The position numbers were made by a program, and so were the translations under genes. A stretch of 51,625 bases of DNA from Chloracidobacterium sp. CP2_5A (GTDB taxonomy: Bacteria; Acidobacteriota; Blastocatellia; Chloracidobacteriales; Chloracidobacteriaceae). Shown piece by piece: positions 8,996-17,596 of this stretch (positions are counted from its first letter, which is position 1; the number at the start of each line of letters is the position of its first letter). The notes under the pieces were generated by a model. The model was not told the origin of the DNA and did not search any database. It saw only the letters and a list, made by a program, of their open reading frames with translations. The stretch is taken from contig NKPT01000019.1 in the NCBI GenBank assembly GCA_002254845.1, forward strand, positions 1 through 51,625, in the 5' to 3' direction.

Positions 8996-10042
8996 ATCGC
9001 GCGCGCGCGCTTCTCGAAACAGCGCTTCTTCAGCGGGGCCGCGAAACACGCGCGCGTAGGGGAGCTTCCGAATCGCCGCGAAGATGGCGGCCACGTCCCG
9101 GTCGCTTCGCCGGCGAGAAGCCTTTTCCCGCCGCCGGCGCTGAAGGGCTTCCCGCCGGACGGCCCAGGCCTGCCGGAAAGCCTCCCGGAAGCCGCGCCGC
9201 GCGACGACATCCGCCAGCAGCAGCAAGCCCGTCATGACCAGGTGCGCCAGCCACCAGCGCGCATCGTGCAGGTGAATCCAGTGCATGAGCAGCCGATTGC
9301 GCGTTGCCGCGACCTCCACCAAGCGCGTCTCGAAGCGCGTCTTAATGGTGGCGCTCGACTGGTGAAACACGAGGCTGCGCGGCTCGTAACGAACTTCCCA
9401 GCCGCGCTTCCAAGCGCGGTAGCACAGCTCCACGTCTTCCCAGTAGAAGGGCGCGAGCAACTCGTCAAAGCCGCCAAGCTCGCGCAACTTGGCCGCGTCA
9501 AACAGGCTGTAGCCGCCGCTGGCCGTCAGCGTTGGCAAAACGGCGTCGGGCGGCGTCTGATTGGGCAACGCGTCGTAACTTTCAAAGACTTTCCAGTAGC
9601 CCCGGACGCAGCGCCCCAACCGGCCCGCGCCATCAATGGCGTCGCTGCCCAGACGGAGCGCCCGCGAGGCGACCGCAAACACGGTCGGCGTGGCAAAGTG
9701 CCTCGCGAGCGGCAGGAGCGCGTCGGGGGTCGCCTCGATGTCGTTGTTGAGCAGCCAGATGAGATCATAGCGCGCTTCGGCGAAGCCGACGTTGCAGGTT
9801 GGCGCGAAGCCTCGGTTGACCGGCTGCTCCAGCGCGCGGGTGAAGTCAAAGGCCTGGGCCGCGAGCCAGTCCGCGGTGCCGTCCCGGCTGCCGTCGTCCA
9901 CGACGAGAATTTCGACGGGCGCGCCGGTCAGGGTCGTATAGTTGCGGAGCGCCGCCACGACCGACGGCAAGAAGCGCGCCAGCAGCGCCTTGCCCTCGTA
10001 CGTCGGAATGACGACGCTGACGGAAAATGGCGGCTGACGCAT
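8936..10042 (-). CDS. Family 2 glycosyltransferase
   Basis: A 368-aa GT2 enzyme (rhamnosyltransferase-like). The GT-A domain shows SVVIPTYEG at the start, VDDGSRDGT near residue 50, the NNDIEATPDA metal site and PFYWEDVELCYRAWKRGW, the usual acceptor-site ED motif. A hydrophobic segment near residue 275 may touch the membrane. It probably adds sugars to surface polysaccharide or glycolipid. The start at 10042 has GGAGG 13 bases upstream; the open frame continues but would run into the divergent rlmH. No other polysaccharide genes are nearby. The 3' end overlaps the SufR-like gene by 60 bp. Confidence 0.87.
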   Translation of the reverse strand: MRQPPFSVSVVIPTYEGKALLARFLPSVVAALRNYTTLTGAPVEILVVDDGSRDGTADWLAAQAFDFTRALEQPVNRGFAPTCNVGFAEARYDLIWLLNNDIEATPDALLPLARHFATPTVFAVASRALRLGSDAIDGAGRLGRCVRGYWKVFESYDALPNQTPPDAVLPTLTASGGYSLFDAAKLRELGGFDELLAPFYWEDVELCYRAWKRGWEVRYEPRSLVFHQSSATIKTRFETRLVEVAATRNRLLMHWIHLHDARWWLAHLVMTGLLLLADVVARRGFREAFRQAWAVRREALQRRRREKASRRRSDRDVAAIFAAIRKLPYARVFRGPAEEALFREARARDLRIGLPPPNDEPAAGRALR

Positions 10043-10102
10043 CACGGCGCTGTCGCCTCCAAACCGGATTCGCCGCTTCGCTTGCCGGAAGGCTGTTTCT
10101 TT

Positions 10103-10573
10103 ATGCGCATCACATTCCTTGCAGTTGGCAAAGCCAAATCGCCGCGCTGGGACGCGCTGGCGCAGGATTACAGCGACCGTATCCGGCGTTTTTCGCCCTG
10201 CGCAACCAAAATCGCGCGCGAGGCGGAAGCTTCCATAGCTTCCAACCCAGAGCAAGCGCGAGCGAGCGAGGCGAAACGCATTCTGGCGGCATTGCCAGCC
10301 GAGGCGCTGGTCGTTGCGCTGGATGTCGCGGGCGAAGTCGTGTCATCCGAGGACTTTGCCAACAAGCTGCAAAAGTGGCGCGACACAGGCGTCCGCGATC
10401 TCTGGTTTGTGATTGGCGGACACTGGGGCCTAGCGGAGGAAGTTCGGGCGCGGGCCGCTTGGCGCTGGTCGCTGTCGCGGCTAACGTTTACCCATGAGAT
10501 GGCGCGCGCGCTGGCCGCCGAACAGGTCTATCGGGCGCTGGCCCGCCTCGCCAACATTCCCTACGCGAAGTGA
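10103..10573 (+). CDS. rlmH: 23S rRNA pseudouridine-1915 N3-methyltransferase
   Basis: A 156-aa SPOUT methyltransferase that methylates pseudouridine 1915 in helix 69 of 23S rRNA. The N-terminal MRITFLAVGKAKS, the FVIGGHWGL SAM-binding knot and the C-terminal LTFTHEMAR...EQVYRA are diagnostic. ATG at 10103 fits the family start; the much longer upstream frame is antisense to the glycosyltransferase. It starts 60 bp from that divergent gene, and its last 13 bp overlap the convergent response regulator. Confidence 0.95.
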   Translation: MRITFLAVGKAKSPRWDALAQDYSDRIRRFSPCATKIAREAEASIASNPEQARASEAKRILAALPAEALVVALDVAGEVVSSEDFANKLQKWRDTGVRDLWFVIGGHWGLAEEVRARAAWRWSLSRLTFTHEMARALAAEQVYRALARLANIPYAK

Positions 10574-11193
10574 AACAGCTTCACTTGCCCGCCGAACAAG
10601 CGCCGCAACTGATCTTCAAGGGAGCCCTTGCAGTCGCTGACAACCACGGTCGCCTGCCCTCCCCGAAAGGCGATTCGGCCGCTCGATCCGTCATCGAGCA
10701 AGAAATGCAGCGTCCCATCGCGCGCGTTGTGGACAATGTCCCGGAGCAGGTCGTCAAAGGTTTGCTGCTCCAGCGGGTTCGGCGCGCCGGCGGCGGCGGG
10801 TAGGTCGGCCGACGGCTGACTCAAAAGCCAGTTGACCCGCTCGAGGAGTTCATTGAGCGAAAACGGCTTGGCCAGGTAGTCGTCGGCGCCGCGCGCGATG
10901 CCAGCCAGACGCTGTTCAGTGTCGCCCAAGCCGCTCAGGAACAGAAACGGCGCGCGCGCCATATTCGGGTCGAGTCGCACAAAGTCGCAAACGGAAAAGC
11001 CCGAAAGCCCGGGCAGCTTGATGTCGCAAATGACGAGCGCGAAAGCCGGCGCGCCCTTGGAAACTTCCTTGAGTCGCGCCATGGCTTCAATGCCATCGGC
11101 GGTGGCGACCGTCGTGTGTCCCTCCGTCTCTAAGGCGTCAACGATCAGGTCGCGCAAAGCGGCCTCGTCTTCAACCACGAGGATGTGCGCCAT
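10561..11193 (-). CDS. Response regulator with C-terminal effector of unknown type
   Basis: A 210-aa protein. Residues 1-125 are a receiver domain: acidic pocket VEDE at 7-10, phosphoacceptor Asp57 in VICDIKLPG, and Lys109 in YLAKPF. The C-terminal 75 residues (TFDDLLRDIVHNARDGTLHF, then RIAFRGGQATVV) look like the small PATAN/DUF4388-type domains seen in gliding and twitching regulators, but the match is by eye and partial. No DNA-binding motif and no partner histidine kinase were seen. The gene ends 13 bp inside the convergent rlmH. A tandem 14-bp repeat lies directly upstream of its start. Confidence 0.85.
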   Translation of the reverse strand: MAHILVVEDEAALRDLIVDALETEGHTTVATADGIEAMARLKEVSKGAPAFALVICDIKLPGLSGFSVCDFVRLDPNMARAPFLFLSGLGDTEQRLAGIARGADDYLAKPFSLNELLERVNWLLSQPSADLPAAAGAPNPLEQQTFDDLLRDIVHNARDGTLHFLLDDGSSGRIAFRGGQATVVVSDCKGSLEDQLRRLFGGQVKLFHFA

Positions 11194-11200
11194 AGCTTAT

Positions 11201-11228
11201 CGAAAAACTTGGGTCGAAAAACTTGGGT
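11201..11228. repeat. Tandem 14-bp duplication upstream of response regulator
   Basis: Two perfect head-to-tail copies of CGAAAAACTTGGGT followed by a partial third (CGAAA). It lies 8 bp upstream of the start of the minus-strand response regulator, in its 5' leader or promoter. Confidence 0.85.
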
Positions 11229-11233
11229 CGAAA

Positions 11234-11575
11234 TGCGAGTTAGCGGCGATGACGCATTTTGAGACAGCGCGGCGTCTGACCGCAAGCGGCGACAACCAAG
11301 CGGCGACGATGAGGAAGTCATCCGGTCCGGTTTCAGCCCTCGCCGAGGGAGGCTGGAGCATAACCGCCTGCAAGCTGGGGGCGACGGCCTTGACGACGGC
11401 GCGCCGCTCGAGCAGCGGCAGGTCGCCCGTTGCAACTGGCGCAGGGCGACCTGCCTCGCGGAGGCCAACGGCGACCCTCCCAAGCCGCGCCGACTAGGGC
11501 GGGTCGGCTTGCCGACCGTTCTAAGCCGCAAGTCCCGCTCGTCAACGCGCGAGCGCCCCGACCGCCGTCTCGCGC
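11234..11575. other. Gene-free stretch with two strong inverted repeats
   Basis: No convincing gene on either strand. GGCAGGTCGCCC at 11417-11428 pairs perfectly with 11444-11455 across a 15-base loop, and GGTCGGC/GCCGACC at 11502-11517 is a tight palindrome with a 2-base centre. Both lie downstream of meaB on the minus strand and could end its transcript; there is no clear T-run. Confidence 0.55.
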
Positions 11576-12550
11576 TCAGGTCCGAAGCGCTTTTTGGACG
11601 ATGTCATCCACGAGCGTATAGGGGTCAAGCTCGCGGTTGCTGATGCGCTCCAGGGCTTCTTCGAGCCATCCGTCACGTAACTCGCGTTGCCAGACCTGCC
11701 GCAGGATACGGTCGCGGATAAGCTCCAGAAGCCGCCTTTCCATAATCCGCCGCTGCCGCGCCGCTCGCGTCTCGGGATGCCGCGCGACACACTCAAGGTA
11801 GCTTGCTATGGCCGTTGCCAGCTCTTCCACTCCGACCGGCGGCGTCGCCGTGGCGATTGTTCGGACGATCGGCGGCTGCCAGCCGTCGGAGCGAGCGGCT
11901 AGCTCAAGCAGCGCCTCAAGCTCCATCTGCGTCCGCTCGACGCCATCTCGGTCGGCTTTGTTAATGACAAAGACATCGCCGATTTCCATGATGCCGGCCT
12001 TGATGGATTGAATGTCATCGCCCATGCCCGGCACGACCACCACCACCGTCGCGTCAGCGGTTTTGACGATGTCCACTTCGTCCTGTCCGACGCCGACGGT
12101 TTCGACGATGACAACATCGTAACCAGCCGCGTCGAGCAGCATGACGGCTTCCGTCGTCGCTCGCGCCAGCCCGCCAAGGTTGCCGCGCGTCGCCATGCTG
12201 CGGATGAAAACATTGGGGTGCATCGCCAGCTTGGGCATGCGAATGCGATCGCCCAGAATCGCGCCGCCTGAGAACGGGCTGGACGGATCCACGGCGACGA
12301 TGCCGACGCGCTGCTGACGGTCAACATAAACCTGCGCCAGCTTGTCCGTCAGCGAGCTTTTACCCGCGCCCGGCGCGCCAGTCAGACCAATGACGCTCGC
12401 TCTGCCAGTGCGCGGAAAAATCAGCTTAAGGAGCGACCCGGCCTCCGGATCGTCGTTTTCAACCAGAGAAATGCCGCGCGCAATGGCGCGCGACCGTCCG
12501 GCCAGGATGCCTTCGGCAAGGGTTGCGGCTACGGATTCGTTGTCAGGCAT
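11576..12550 (-). CDS. meaB: Methylmalonyl-CoA mutase-associated GTPase
   Basis: A 324-aa G3E-family GTPase (MeaB/ArgK) that guards adenosylcobalamin loading of methylmalonyl-CoA mutase. The Walker A GAPGAGKSS lies at 58-66, followed by VAVDPSSPFSGGAILGDRIR, VETVGVGQDE and the base-recognition NKAD. ATG at 12550 gives the usual family length; a TTG 57 bases upstream would overlap the preceding gene. It follows the TPR membrane gene by 34 bp on the same strand. No mutase gene is in the window. Confidence 0.93.
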   Translation of the reverse strand: MPDNESVAATLAEGILAGRSRAIARGISLVENDDPEAGSLLKLIFPRTGRASVIGLTGAPGAGKSSLTDKLAQVYVDRQQRVGIVAVDPSSPFSGGAILGDRIRMPKLAMHPNVFIRSMATRGNLGGLARATTEAVMLLDAAGYDVVIVETVGVGQDEVDIVKTADATVVVVVPGMGDDIQSIKAGIMEIGDVFVINKADRDGVERTQMELEALLELAARSDGWQPPIVRTIATATPPVGVEELATAIASYLECVARHPETRAARQRRIMERRLLELIRDRILRQVWQRELRDGWLEEALERISNRELDPYTLVDDIVQKALRT

Positions 12551-12584
12551 GAAAAAGTCGTGAAAGCGCCCTTTCGGGACGTGA

Positions 12585-14513
12585 TCAGAATGAGCCGCTG
12601 GCGTCAAGCTGCCTCAGCTTCGCTTCCGCCGCGCGGCGCGCCATCGCGTCGGAACTGGTTTCAAGGACTTTACGGTAACAAGCGCGGGCTTGCGCAACGT
12701 TTCCCGCCTCGCGCTGAAGATCGCCAAGCGCGATCCGCCAGCCGGCTTCATTCGGCGCAAGCTCCAGCGCCCGCGCGTAGCGCTCGATAGCGTCCCCTGT
12801 CCGCCCTTGGCGGCGGCAAATGACAGCCATCTGAGCGTGGAGCGTGGCGTCGTCGGGCGCAAGGGCTAGCGCGGCTTCAAACTGCGCGGCCGCCTCGTCG
12901 GCGCGGCCGCTTTCAAATAGGAGCGCGCCGTACAGCTCCCGGTAGGGCATCCACGTCGGATCGCGCTTGACAGCTTCTTCAGCGGCGGCGAGCGCCGGCT
13001 CGCGCCGACCAAGCGCGAAATAAGCTTTCGCCTGCACGGCGCAACTTTCGGCCAGAGGCAGAATGGCGCGGGCGCGCTCAAGCGCCGCGACTGCCTCGGC
13101 GGGGCGTCCGGCGTTGAGTAGCTCCGTCCCGTAGGCATGCCATAGCCAGACGCTGCGCTGATTCCCGACTGCTAGCGAGCGCGCCAGCGCCGTCTGGGTG
13201 TCGCGGTAAAAGGAAGCTTCCTGTTGGGTTTGCCAGGCCGCGCCGCCGATCAGCAGCGCCAGCGCCACAGCCAGCGGCCAGCGCCGGCTTGCGCCAGACG
13301 CGGCGTCCCAGGCGGCGCGAAAGCCAACCGCAACCGCCAGACAATAGCCGACGCTGGGCAGGTACATCACCCGCTCGGCGAAGACAAAGCCAAGCGGTCG
13401 CGCGAAATGCGAAAACGCGGCCGCGCCCGCGAAAAGAAAGGCCAGGCCGACCCAGGCGGGAGACCGGTGACGGTAAGCCGTCCAGAGCAGCGCCCCAACG
13501 CCCGCCAGTTCCGCGAGGGCGAGCCATAAGCGACCGTCGCGCCAGTCGGTCACAACGGGAATGCTGTTGAAGGAATAATCCGCTTGCAGCGGGAATGCCC
13601 ACAGATGCATGACAACATACTTCATCAACAGCACGACGCCGGTCGCCCAGCGTTCCGCGAGGCTCGCGTAGGCCAGCGGGTTCATCGGGAAGTCCATCGG
13701 GGCGAGCCGCGCGCCGGCGTGCAAGCTTTGGCGGACGAGCCAAAAGCCCAGCGTGGACAATCCGCATGCGACGCCAACCCGCCAGCCCGCCGCAACCCAG
13801 GCGCGCAGGCGGAATCGCCCCGCGCCCTGAACGCTTGACCACAGGATCAGCATCCAGAGCGGGAAGAACAAAACCGCCGATTCCTTAGCCAGCCAGCCAA
13901 GCAGCAGGCAAAGCCCGGCGGCCGCGGCTAGAAGCCAACGCTGCCAGTCTGGGCGGGACAGCTCAAGGCGGAACTCCAGCAGCGCGAGGACGAGCGCGCC
14001 AAGCGCGCCGGCGGCGGCGAGCAGCTCCGCTCGACCAACGATCATGGCGACCGCTTCGGTATGCAGCGGGTGCGCGACAAAATATAGCCCTGTCAGTCCG
14101 GCGGCGACGGCGTCTTGAAGCCAGGCATACGCGCTCAGCAGGACAAGCCAGGCGACAAGCACATGCGCGGCTACATTTGCCAAATGCTGCCGCTCGGGCC
14201 CGTCGCCCAACAGACGAGCGACAAGCGCGTAGGAAGCGATCGTCAGCGGGCGATAGTGAAAATTGCGGCTCTCGCGCCCCGCGGCCGACGTGTCTTGCCA
14301 GTAGTGCTTTCCGAATAGCTGTCCAAGGTCAGCCGTTGCCGCCGCGTTGGGGTTGGACTGCACAATGCTCGCGTCGTCAATCACGTAGCCATGCGCGACG
14401 GTCTGGCCAAACGCGCCCCACCCAAGAGCGCCGATGAGCAGCCCCCAGATGAGCATTATCCAGACCGGCGACCATTTCCCATGGCCTGCGACGAATTGCG
14501 GGCAGTTGGTCAT
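12585..14513 (-). CDS. GT-C-like membrane protein with TPR tail
   Basis: A 642-aa membrane protein. Residues 1 to about 430 hold roughly ten membrane helices, with YVIDDASIV in the first external loop, NFHYRPLTIASY, and HPLHTEAV; these match the TMTC/PMT-like GT-C family, in which the acidic loop pair serves catalysis. Residues of about 450-640 are tetratricopeptide repeats (several copies ending in A...A..L.P). The likely role is transfer of a lipid-linked sugar to proteins on the outer face of the inner membrane; the donor and target are unknown. ATG at 14513 begins 21 bp after the tsaD stop, so tsaD, this gene and meaB probably form one operon. Confidence 0.78.
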   Translation of the reverse strand: MTNCPQFVAGHGKWSPVWIMLIWGLLIGALGWGAFGQTVAHGYVIDDASIVQSNPNAAATADLGQLFGKHYWQDTSAAGRESRNFHYRPLTIASYALVARLLGDGPERQHLANVAAHVLVAWLVLLSAYAWLQDAVAAGLTGLYFVAHPLHTEAVAMIVGRAELLAAAGALGALVLALLEFRLELSRPDWQRWLLAAAAGLCLLLGWLAKESAVLFFPLWMLILWSSVQGAGRFRLRAWVAAGWRVGVACGLSTLGFWLVRQSLHAGARLAPMDFPMNPLAYASLAERWATGVVLLMKYVVMHLWAFPLQADYSFNSIPVVTDWRDGRLWLALAELAGVGALLWTAYRHRSPAWVGLAFLFAGAAAFSHFARPLGFVFAERVMYLPSVGYCLAVAVGFRAAWDAASGASRRWPLAVALALLIGGAAWQTQQEASFYRDTQTALARSLAVGNQRSVWLWHAYGTELLNAGRPAEAVAALERARAILPLAESCAVQAKAYFALGRREPALAAAEEAVKRDPTWMPYRELYGALLFESGRADEAAAQFEAALALAPDDATLHAQMAVICRRQGRTGDAIERYARALELAPNEAGWRIALGDLQREAGNVAQARACYRKVLETSSDAMARRAAEAKLRQLDASGSF

Positions 14514-14534
14514 GTCAGTCCCGGAAACGGCGGA

Positions 14535-15605
14535 TCAGCGATGGGCTGGCGAGTCGCCCAGCCGCAGCGAAGGGGCTGGCTCGAGCGACCAGTCATGGCG
14601 CTCGCCGCGCGCAAGGCGGGCATAGCCGGCCGCGGCGATCATGGCGGCATTGTCGGTGGCGTAGGTCGGATGCGGAATGCGAATCTCGACGCCTTTTCGC
14701 CGCGACAGCGCTGCCAGCGCCTGCCGGAGCGCCGAGTTGCACGCCACGCCGCCGCCAGTCACGACCAAGCGCGGACAACAGGCTTCGATGGCGCGTTCCA
14801 GAACGCCGATGAGCGTTCCGACCACGGCCTGCTGAAAGCTGGCCGCCAAGTCGCGGATGTCTTCGGAGGCCTGGGCCAAAGCCTCGTCCCGGCTAAGCCC
14901 CTCCGGCAACGGCTTGACCTCGCGCTCCCGGATATAGCGCAGCGCGGCTGTTTTCAAGCCGCTAAACGAGAAGTCATAGGGCGCATCGGGAATGAGCGGC
15001 GCGCGGTACGTCAGCGGCGCCCGGTCAGCCTGCCCGGTTTGCGCCAGCCGGTCGAGGATAGGTCCGCCAGGATAGCCAAGGCCAAGGCGGCGGGCGGTCT
15101 TGTCATAGGCTTCGCCGGCGGCGTCGTCGCGGGTATGCCCAAGACGCTCGTACGCGAATGGCGCTGCAATGCGGAATAAATCCGTGTGTCCGCCCGAGAC
15201 GATGAGGGCCAGCGCGGGATACGCCCAGTCGCCATACTCGAAGGCAGTGGAAAATACATGGCCTTCGATGTGATGAACGCCGATCAAGGGAACGCCCAGC
15301 GTCAGCGCCAGCGCCTTGGCGTAGGAAAGCCCGACGAGCAGCGCGCCAACCAAGCCTGGGCCATAGGTGACGGCGACGGCGTCCACGCCGCGGAAGCCGC
15401 CGGGAAGCGCGGCGACGGCGCGCTCAGCAACCTCCGCGATGGCGTCCAAGTGCTGCCGCGAGGCAATTTCTGGAACAACGCCGCCGTACGCGCGGTGGAA
15501 TGCGATCTGGGAGGCAATGATGCTCGACAGCGCCTGTCGCCCGTCTAAGACCGCCGCTGCCGCCGTTTCATCGCAAGAAGTTTCAATGCCCAATATCACC
15601 CGCAT
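14535..15605 (-). CDS. tsaD: tRNA t6A37 threonylcarbamoyltransferase subunit
   Basis: A 356-aa Kae1/TsaD enzyme of the ASKHA fold. It moves the threonylcarbamoyl group onto A37 of ANN-reading tRNAs. Visible signatures are ILGIETSCDETAAA at the start, the metal-binding HHIEGH at 111-116, ALIVSGGHT and the C-terminal TGGGVACNSALR. ATG at 15605 matches the usual MRVILGIETS start. The AMP-carrier synthase tsaC/sua5 is also in the window (30103-31140) but not in the same operon. Confidence 0.96.
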   Translation of the reverse strand: MRVILGIETSCDETAAAAVLDGRQALSSIIASQIAFHRAYGGVVPEIASRQHLDAIAEVAERAVAALPGGFRGVDAVAVTYGPGLVGALLVGLSYAKALALTLGVPLIGVHHIEGHVFSTAFEYGDWAYPALALIVSGGHTDLFRIAAPFAYERLGHTRDDAAGEAYDKTARRLGLGYPGGPILDRLAQTGQADRAPLTYRAPLIPDAPYDFSFSGLKTAALRYIREREVKPLPEGLSRDEALAQASEDIRDLAASFQQAVVGTLIGVLERAIEACCPRLVVTGGGVACNSALRQALAALSRRKGVEIRIPHPTYATDNAAMIAAAGYARLARGERHDWSLEPAPSLRLGDSPAHR

Positions 15606-15761
15606 GCCGCCAACGATACTAGGAATCTTAACGGCGGTACAAGGCGACGAGCTTCCCAGCGTCATGCTAGGGTGACGGCGCGATACATTGCCGCCGAATG
15701 CGTCCCGCTCGATTTATGCCGGCGCGCGGCGCGCTATTTTCTCCCTGGAGGATAGCCCCCA

Positions 15762-16214
15762 ATGATGTACGGGTTTGACATGGAGCGCGCGCTCCGAGCG
15801 ATGCGCGCGGAGTTGACCGACCATGGCGTGCGAGAGTTGCGTACGCCTGAAGAAGTGGATGCGGCCCTGTCCAAGAAGGAAGGCACGGCGCTGATCGTGG
15901 TGAACTCGGTTTGCGGCTGCGCGGCCGGAGCGGCGCGGCCGGGCGTGGTCGAGGCGCTCAAGACCAGCGCCGTTTTGCCCGATCAGGTGACGACGGTCTT
16001 CGCCGGGCAAGACAAGGAAGCGACAGCGCGCGCGCGCGAGTACCTCAAGGGCTTCGCCCCTTCCTCGCCCTCGGTCTGGCTGCTCAAGGATGGCGATGTG
16101 GTTTTCAAGCTGGAACGCCACCAAATCGAGCATCGTAACGCGGCAGACATTGCGTCCGACATCCGCAACGCCATTCAAAAACACTGCGCTCAGACCAGCG
16201 CGGCAACCGTTTAG
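15762..16214 (+). CDS. Bacilliredoxin (BrxA/BrxB family)
   Basis: A 150-aa thioredoxin-fold protein of the YphP/YqiW family. The active site is CGC (Cys51-Gly-Cys53) in VNSVCGCAAGAARP, the mark of bacilliredoxins, which remove bacillithiol from oxidised proteins. DQVTTVFAGQDKEATARAR and PSVWLLKDG are also family-typical. The start is ATG at 15762 with GGAGG ten bases upstream. It implies bacillithiol or a similar thiol in this organism, which is inference. It stands alone between divergent tsaD and an MFS gene. Confidence 0.92.
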   Translation: MMYGFDMERALRAMRAELTDHGVRELRTPEEVDAALSKKEGTALIVVNSVCGCAAGAARPGVVEALKTSAVLPDQVTTVFAGQDKEATARAREYLKGFAPSSPSVWLLKDGDVVFKLERHQIEHRNAADIASDIRNAIQKHCAQTSAATV

Positions 16215-16220
16215 CTTTTC

Positions 16221-16248
16221 GCTTAGCTTTGGGAGCTTAGCTTTGGGA
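16221..16248. repeat. Tandem 14-bp duplication between bacilliredoxin and MFS genes
   Basis: Two perfect head-to-tail copies of GCTTAGCTTTGGGA, starting 7 bp after the bacilliredoxin stop and ending 31 bp before the MFS start. Confidence 0.88.
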
Positions 16249-16279
16249 ATTCGCTACGCCTCCCTCAACCCACGCCTAT

Positions 16280-17596
16280 ATGAGTCACTTCCCGGCGCCC
16301 GACTTGGCTGCGCCTGACGCCCGGATCACCGACGCTGACGCCTCGGCGTCAGCGTCGCGCTACGCCTGGTACATATTGCTCATCCTGACGCTCGTCCAGG
16401 TAATCAACTACATTGACCGGCAGATTATCCCGCCGCTTCTCAAGCCTATTCAGGAAGAGCTGCAACTGAGCAATACGGCAGCCGGCTTTCTGGGCACGGC
16501 CTTTATGCTGGTTCACTCGCTGGCGACCATTCCGCTGGGGATTTTGGCCGACCGCGTCGCCCGGCGAAAAATTATCGCCGCCGGCATTGGCTTCTGGAGC
16601 TTGGCGACGGCGGGCGCCGGCTTCGCGACTTCTTATGGGCACCTGTTGGCGGCGCGCGGCGCGGTCGGCATTGGCGAGGCGGCTTACGCTCCAGCCGCCA
16701 CCTCGCTGCTCAGCGACATGTTCCCGGCGCGGATGTGGGCCAAGGTCATCGGCATTTTCAACCTCGGATTGGTGATTGGCGCCGCCCTGGGGCTGGTGCT
16801 AGGCGGCGTGCTGAGCGATAAAATCGGCTGGCGCGCTTGCTTTCTAGTGGTAGGCCTGCCGGGGTTGCTGCTGACGGTCGTCGTATGGCTGTTCCGCGAG
16901 CCGCCGCGCAGCCACGCGACCGCCACCGTCAACCGGAACGACATCGCGGAGGTTCTGCGTATCAAGTCGTTCTGGCTGGTCATTCTGGGCGCCGCCTGCG
17001 TGACCTTTGCCGCCGGGGCGCTGGTTCATTTCCTGCCCAAGCTCGTCACCGAAGTCTATGGCATTGATTCGTCAAAAGCGTCTATTCGGCTGGTGCCGAT
17101 TGTGATTGCGGCCTTCTTTGGCGTGATTGTCGGCGGCATTGTCGCCGACTGGCTGCATCAGCGATTCGCCGCCGGGCGGGCCCTGACGATGGCCATCGCC
17201 TTCCTGCTTGGCGCGCCCTTCCTTTACTGGGGCCTCTGCGCGCCGACGCTGAACCAGTTCATTATTGCCGGCTTCATGGCGACGTTCTTTATGAGCTTCT
17301 ACCACGGGCCGGTGGCGGCGATCGTCACCGATCTCGTGCCGCCCTCGCTGCGGGCGACGGCGATTGGCTTCTACATGTTCGCCATTCATCTTCTGGGCGA
17401 CATGCCGTCGCCGGTGATTGTCGGCTTTTTGTCGGATGTGATTGCCGGAGAAAGCGCGCCGCCCTCCGTTGTGACGGAGGCGCTCCGGCAAGCGATGTTG
17501 CTATGCGTGATCGCCACGGCGCTCAGCGGGCTGATTTTCATTGCGGTTTCGCCGATTTTGCGTCGGCGGGCGGCTCCATCGGCGACGCCTGTCTAG
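16280..17596 (+). CDS. MFS transporter, Spinster-like
   Basis: A 438-aa inner-membrane transporter with about 12 hydrophobic helices. The first helix carries VQVINYIDRQIIPPLLKPI, as in Spinster-like MFS proteins, and the loop 2-3 motif GILADRVARRK and GIGEAAYAPAATSLLSD confirm the family. Spinster members move lipids or sphingolipid-like substrates in animals; the bacterial substrates are mostly unknown. ATG at 16280 has no clear ribosome site. The stop overlaps the convergent amidohydrolase by 4 bp. Confidence 0.88.
   Translation: MSHFPAPDLAAPDARITDADASASASRYAWYILLILTLVQVINYIDRQIIPPLLKPIQEELQLSNTAAGFLGTAFMLVHSLATIPLGILADRVARRKIIAAGIGFWSLATAGAGFATSYGHLLAARGAVGIGEAAYAPAATSLLSDMFPARMWAKVIGIFNLGLVIGAALGLVLGGVLSDKIGWRACFLVVGLPGLLLTVVVWLFREPPRSHATATVNRNDIAEVLRIKSFWLVILGAACVTFAAGALVHFLPKLVTEVYGIDSSKASIRLVPIVIAAFFGVIVGGIVADWLHQRFAAGRALTMAIAFLLGAPFLYWGLCAPTLNQFIIAGFMATFFMSFYHGPVAAIVTDLVPPSLRATAIGFYMFAIHLLGDMPSPVIVGFLSDVIAGESAPPSVVTEALRQAMLLCVIATALSGLIFIAVSPILRRRAAPSATPV

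Noticed and set aside
9242-10102. Open frame in front of rlmH
   Set aside because: It is antisense to the glycosyltransferase and looks like a GC-driven shadow; RlmH begins at 10103.
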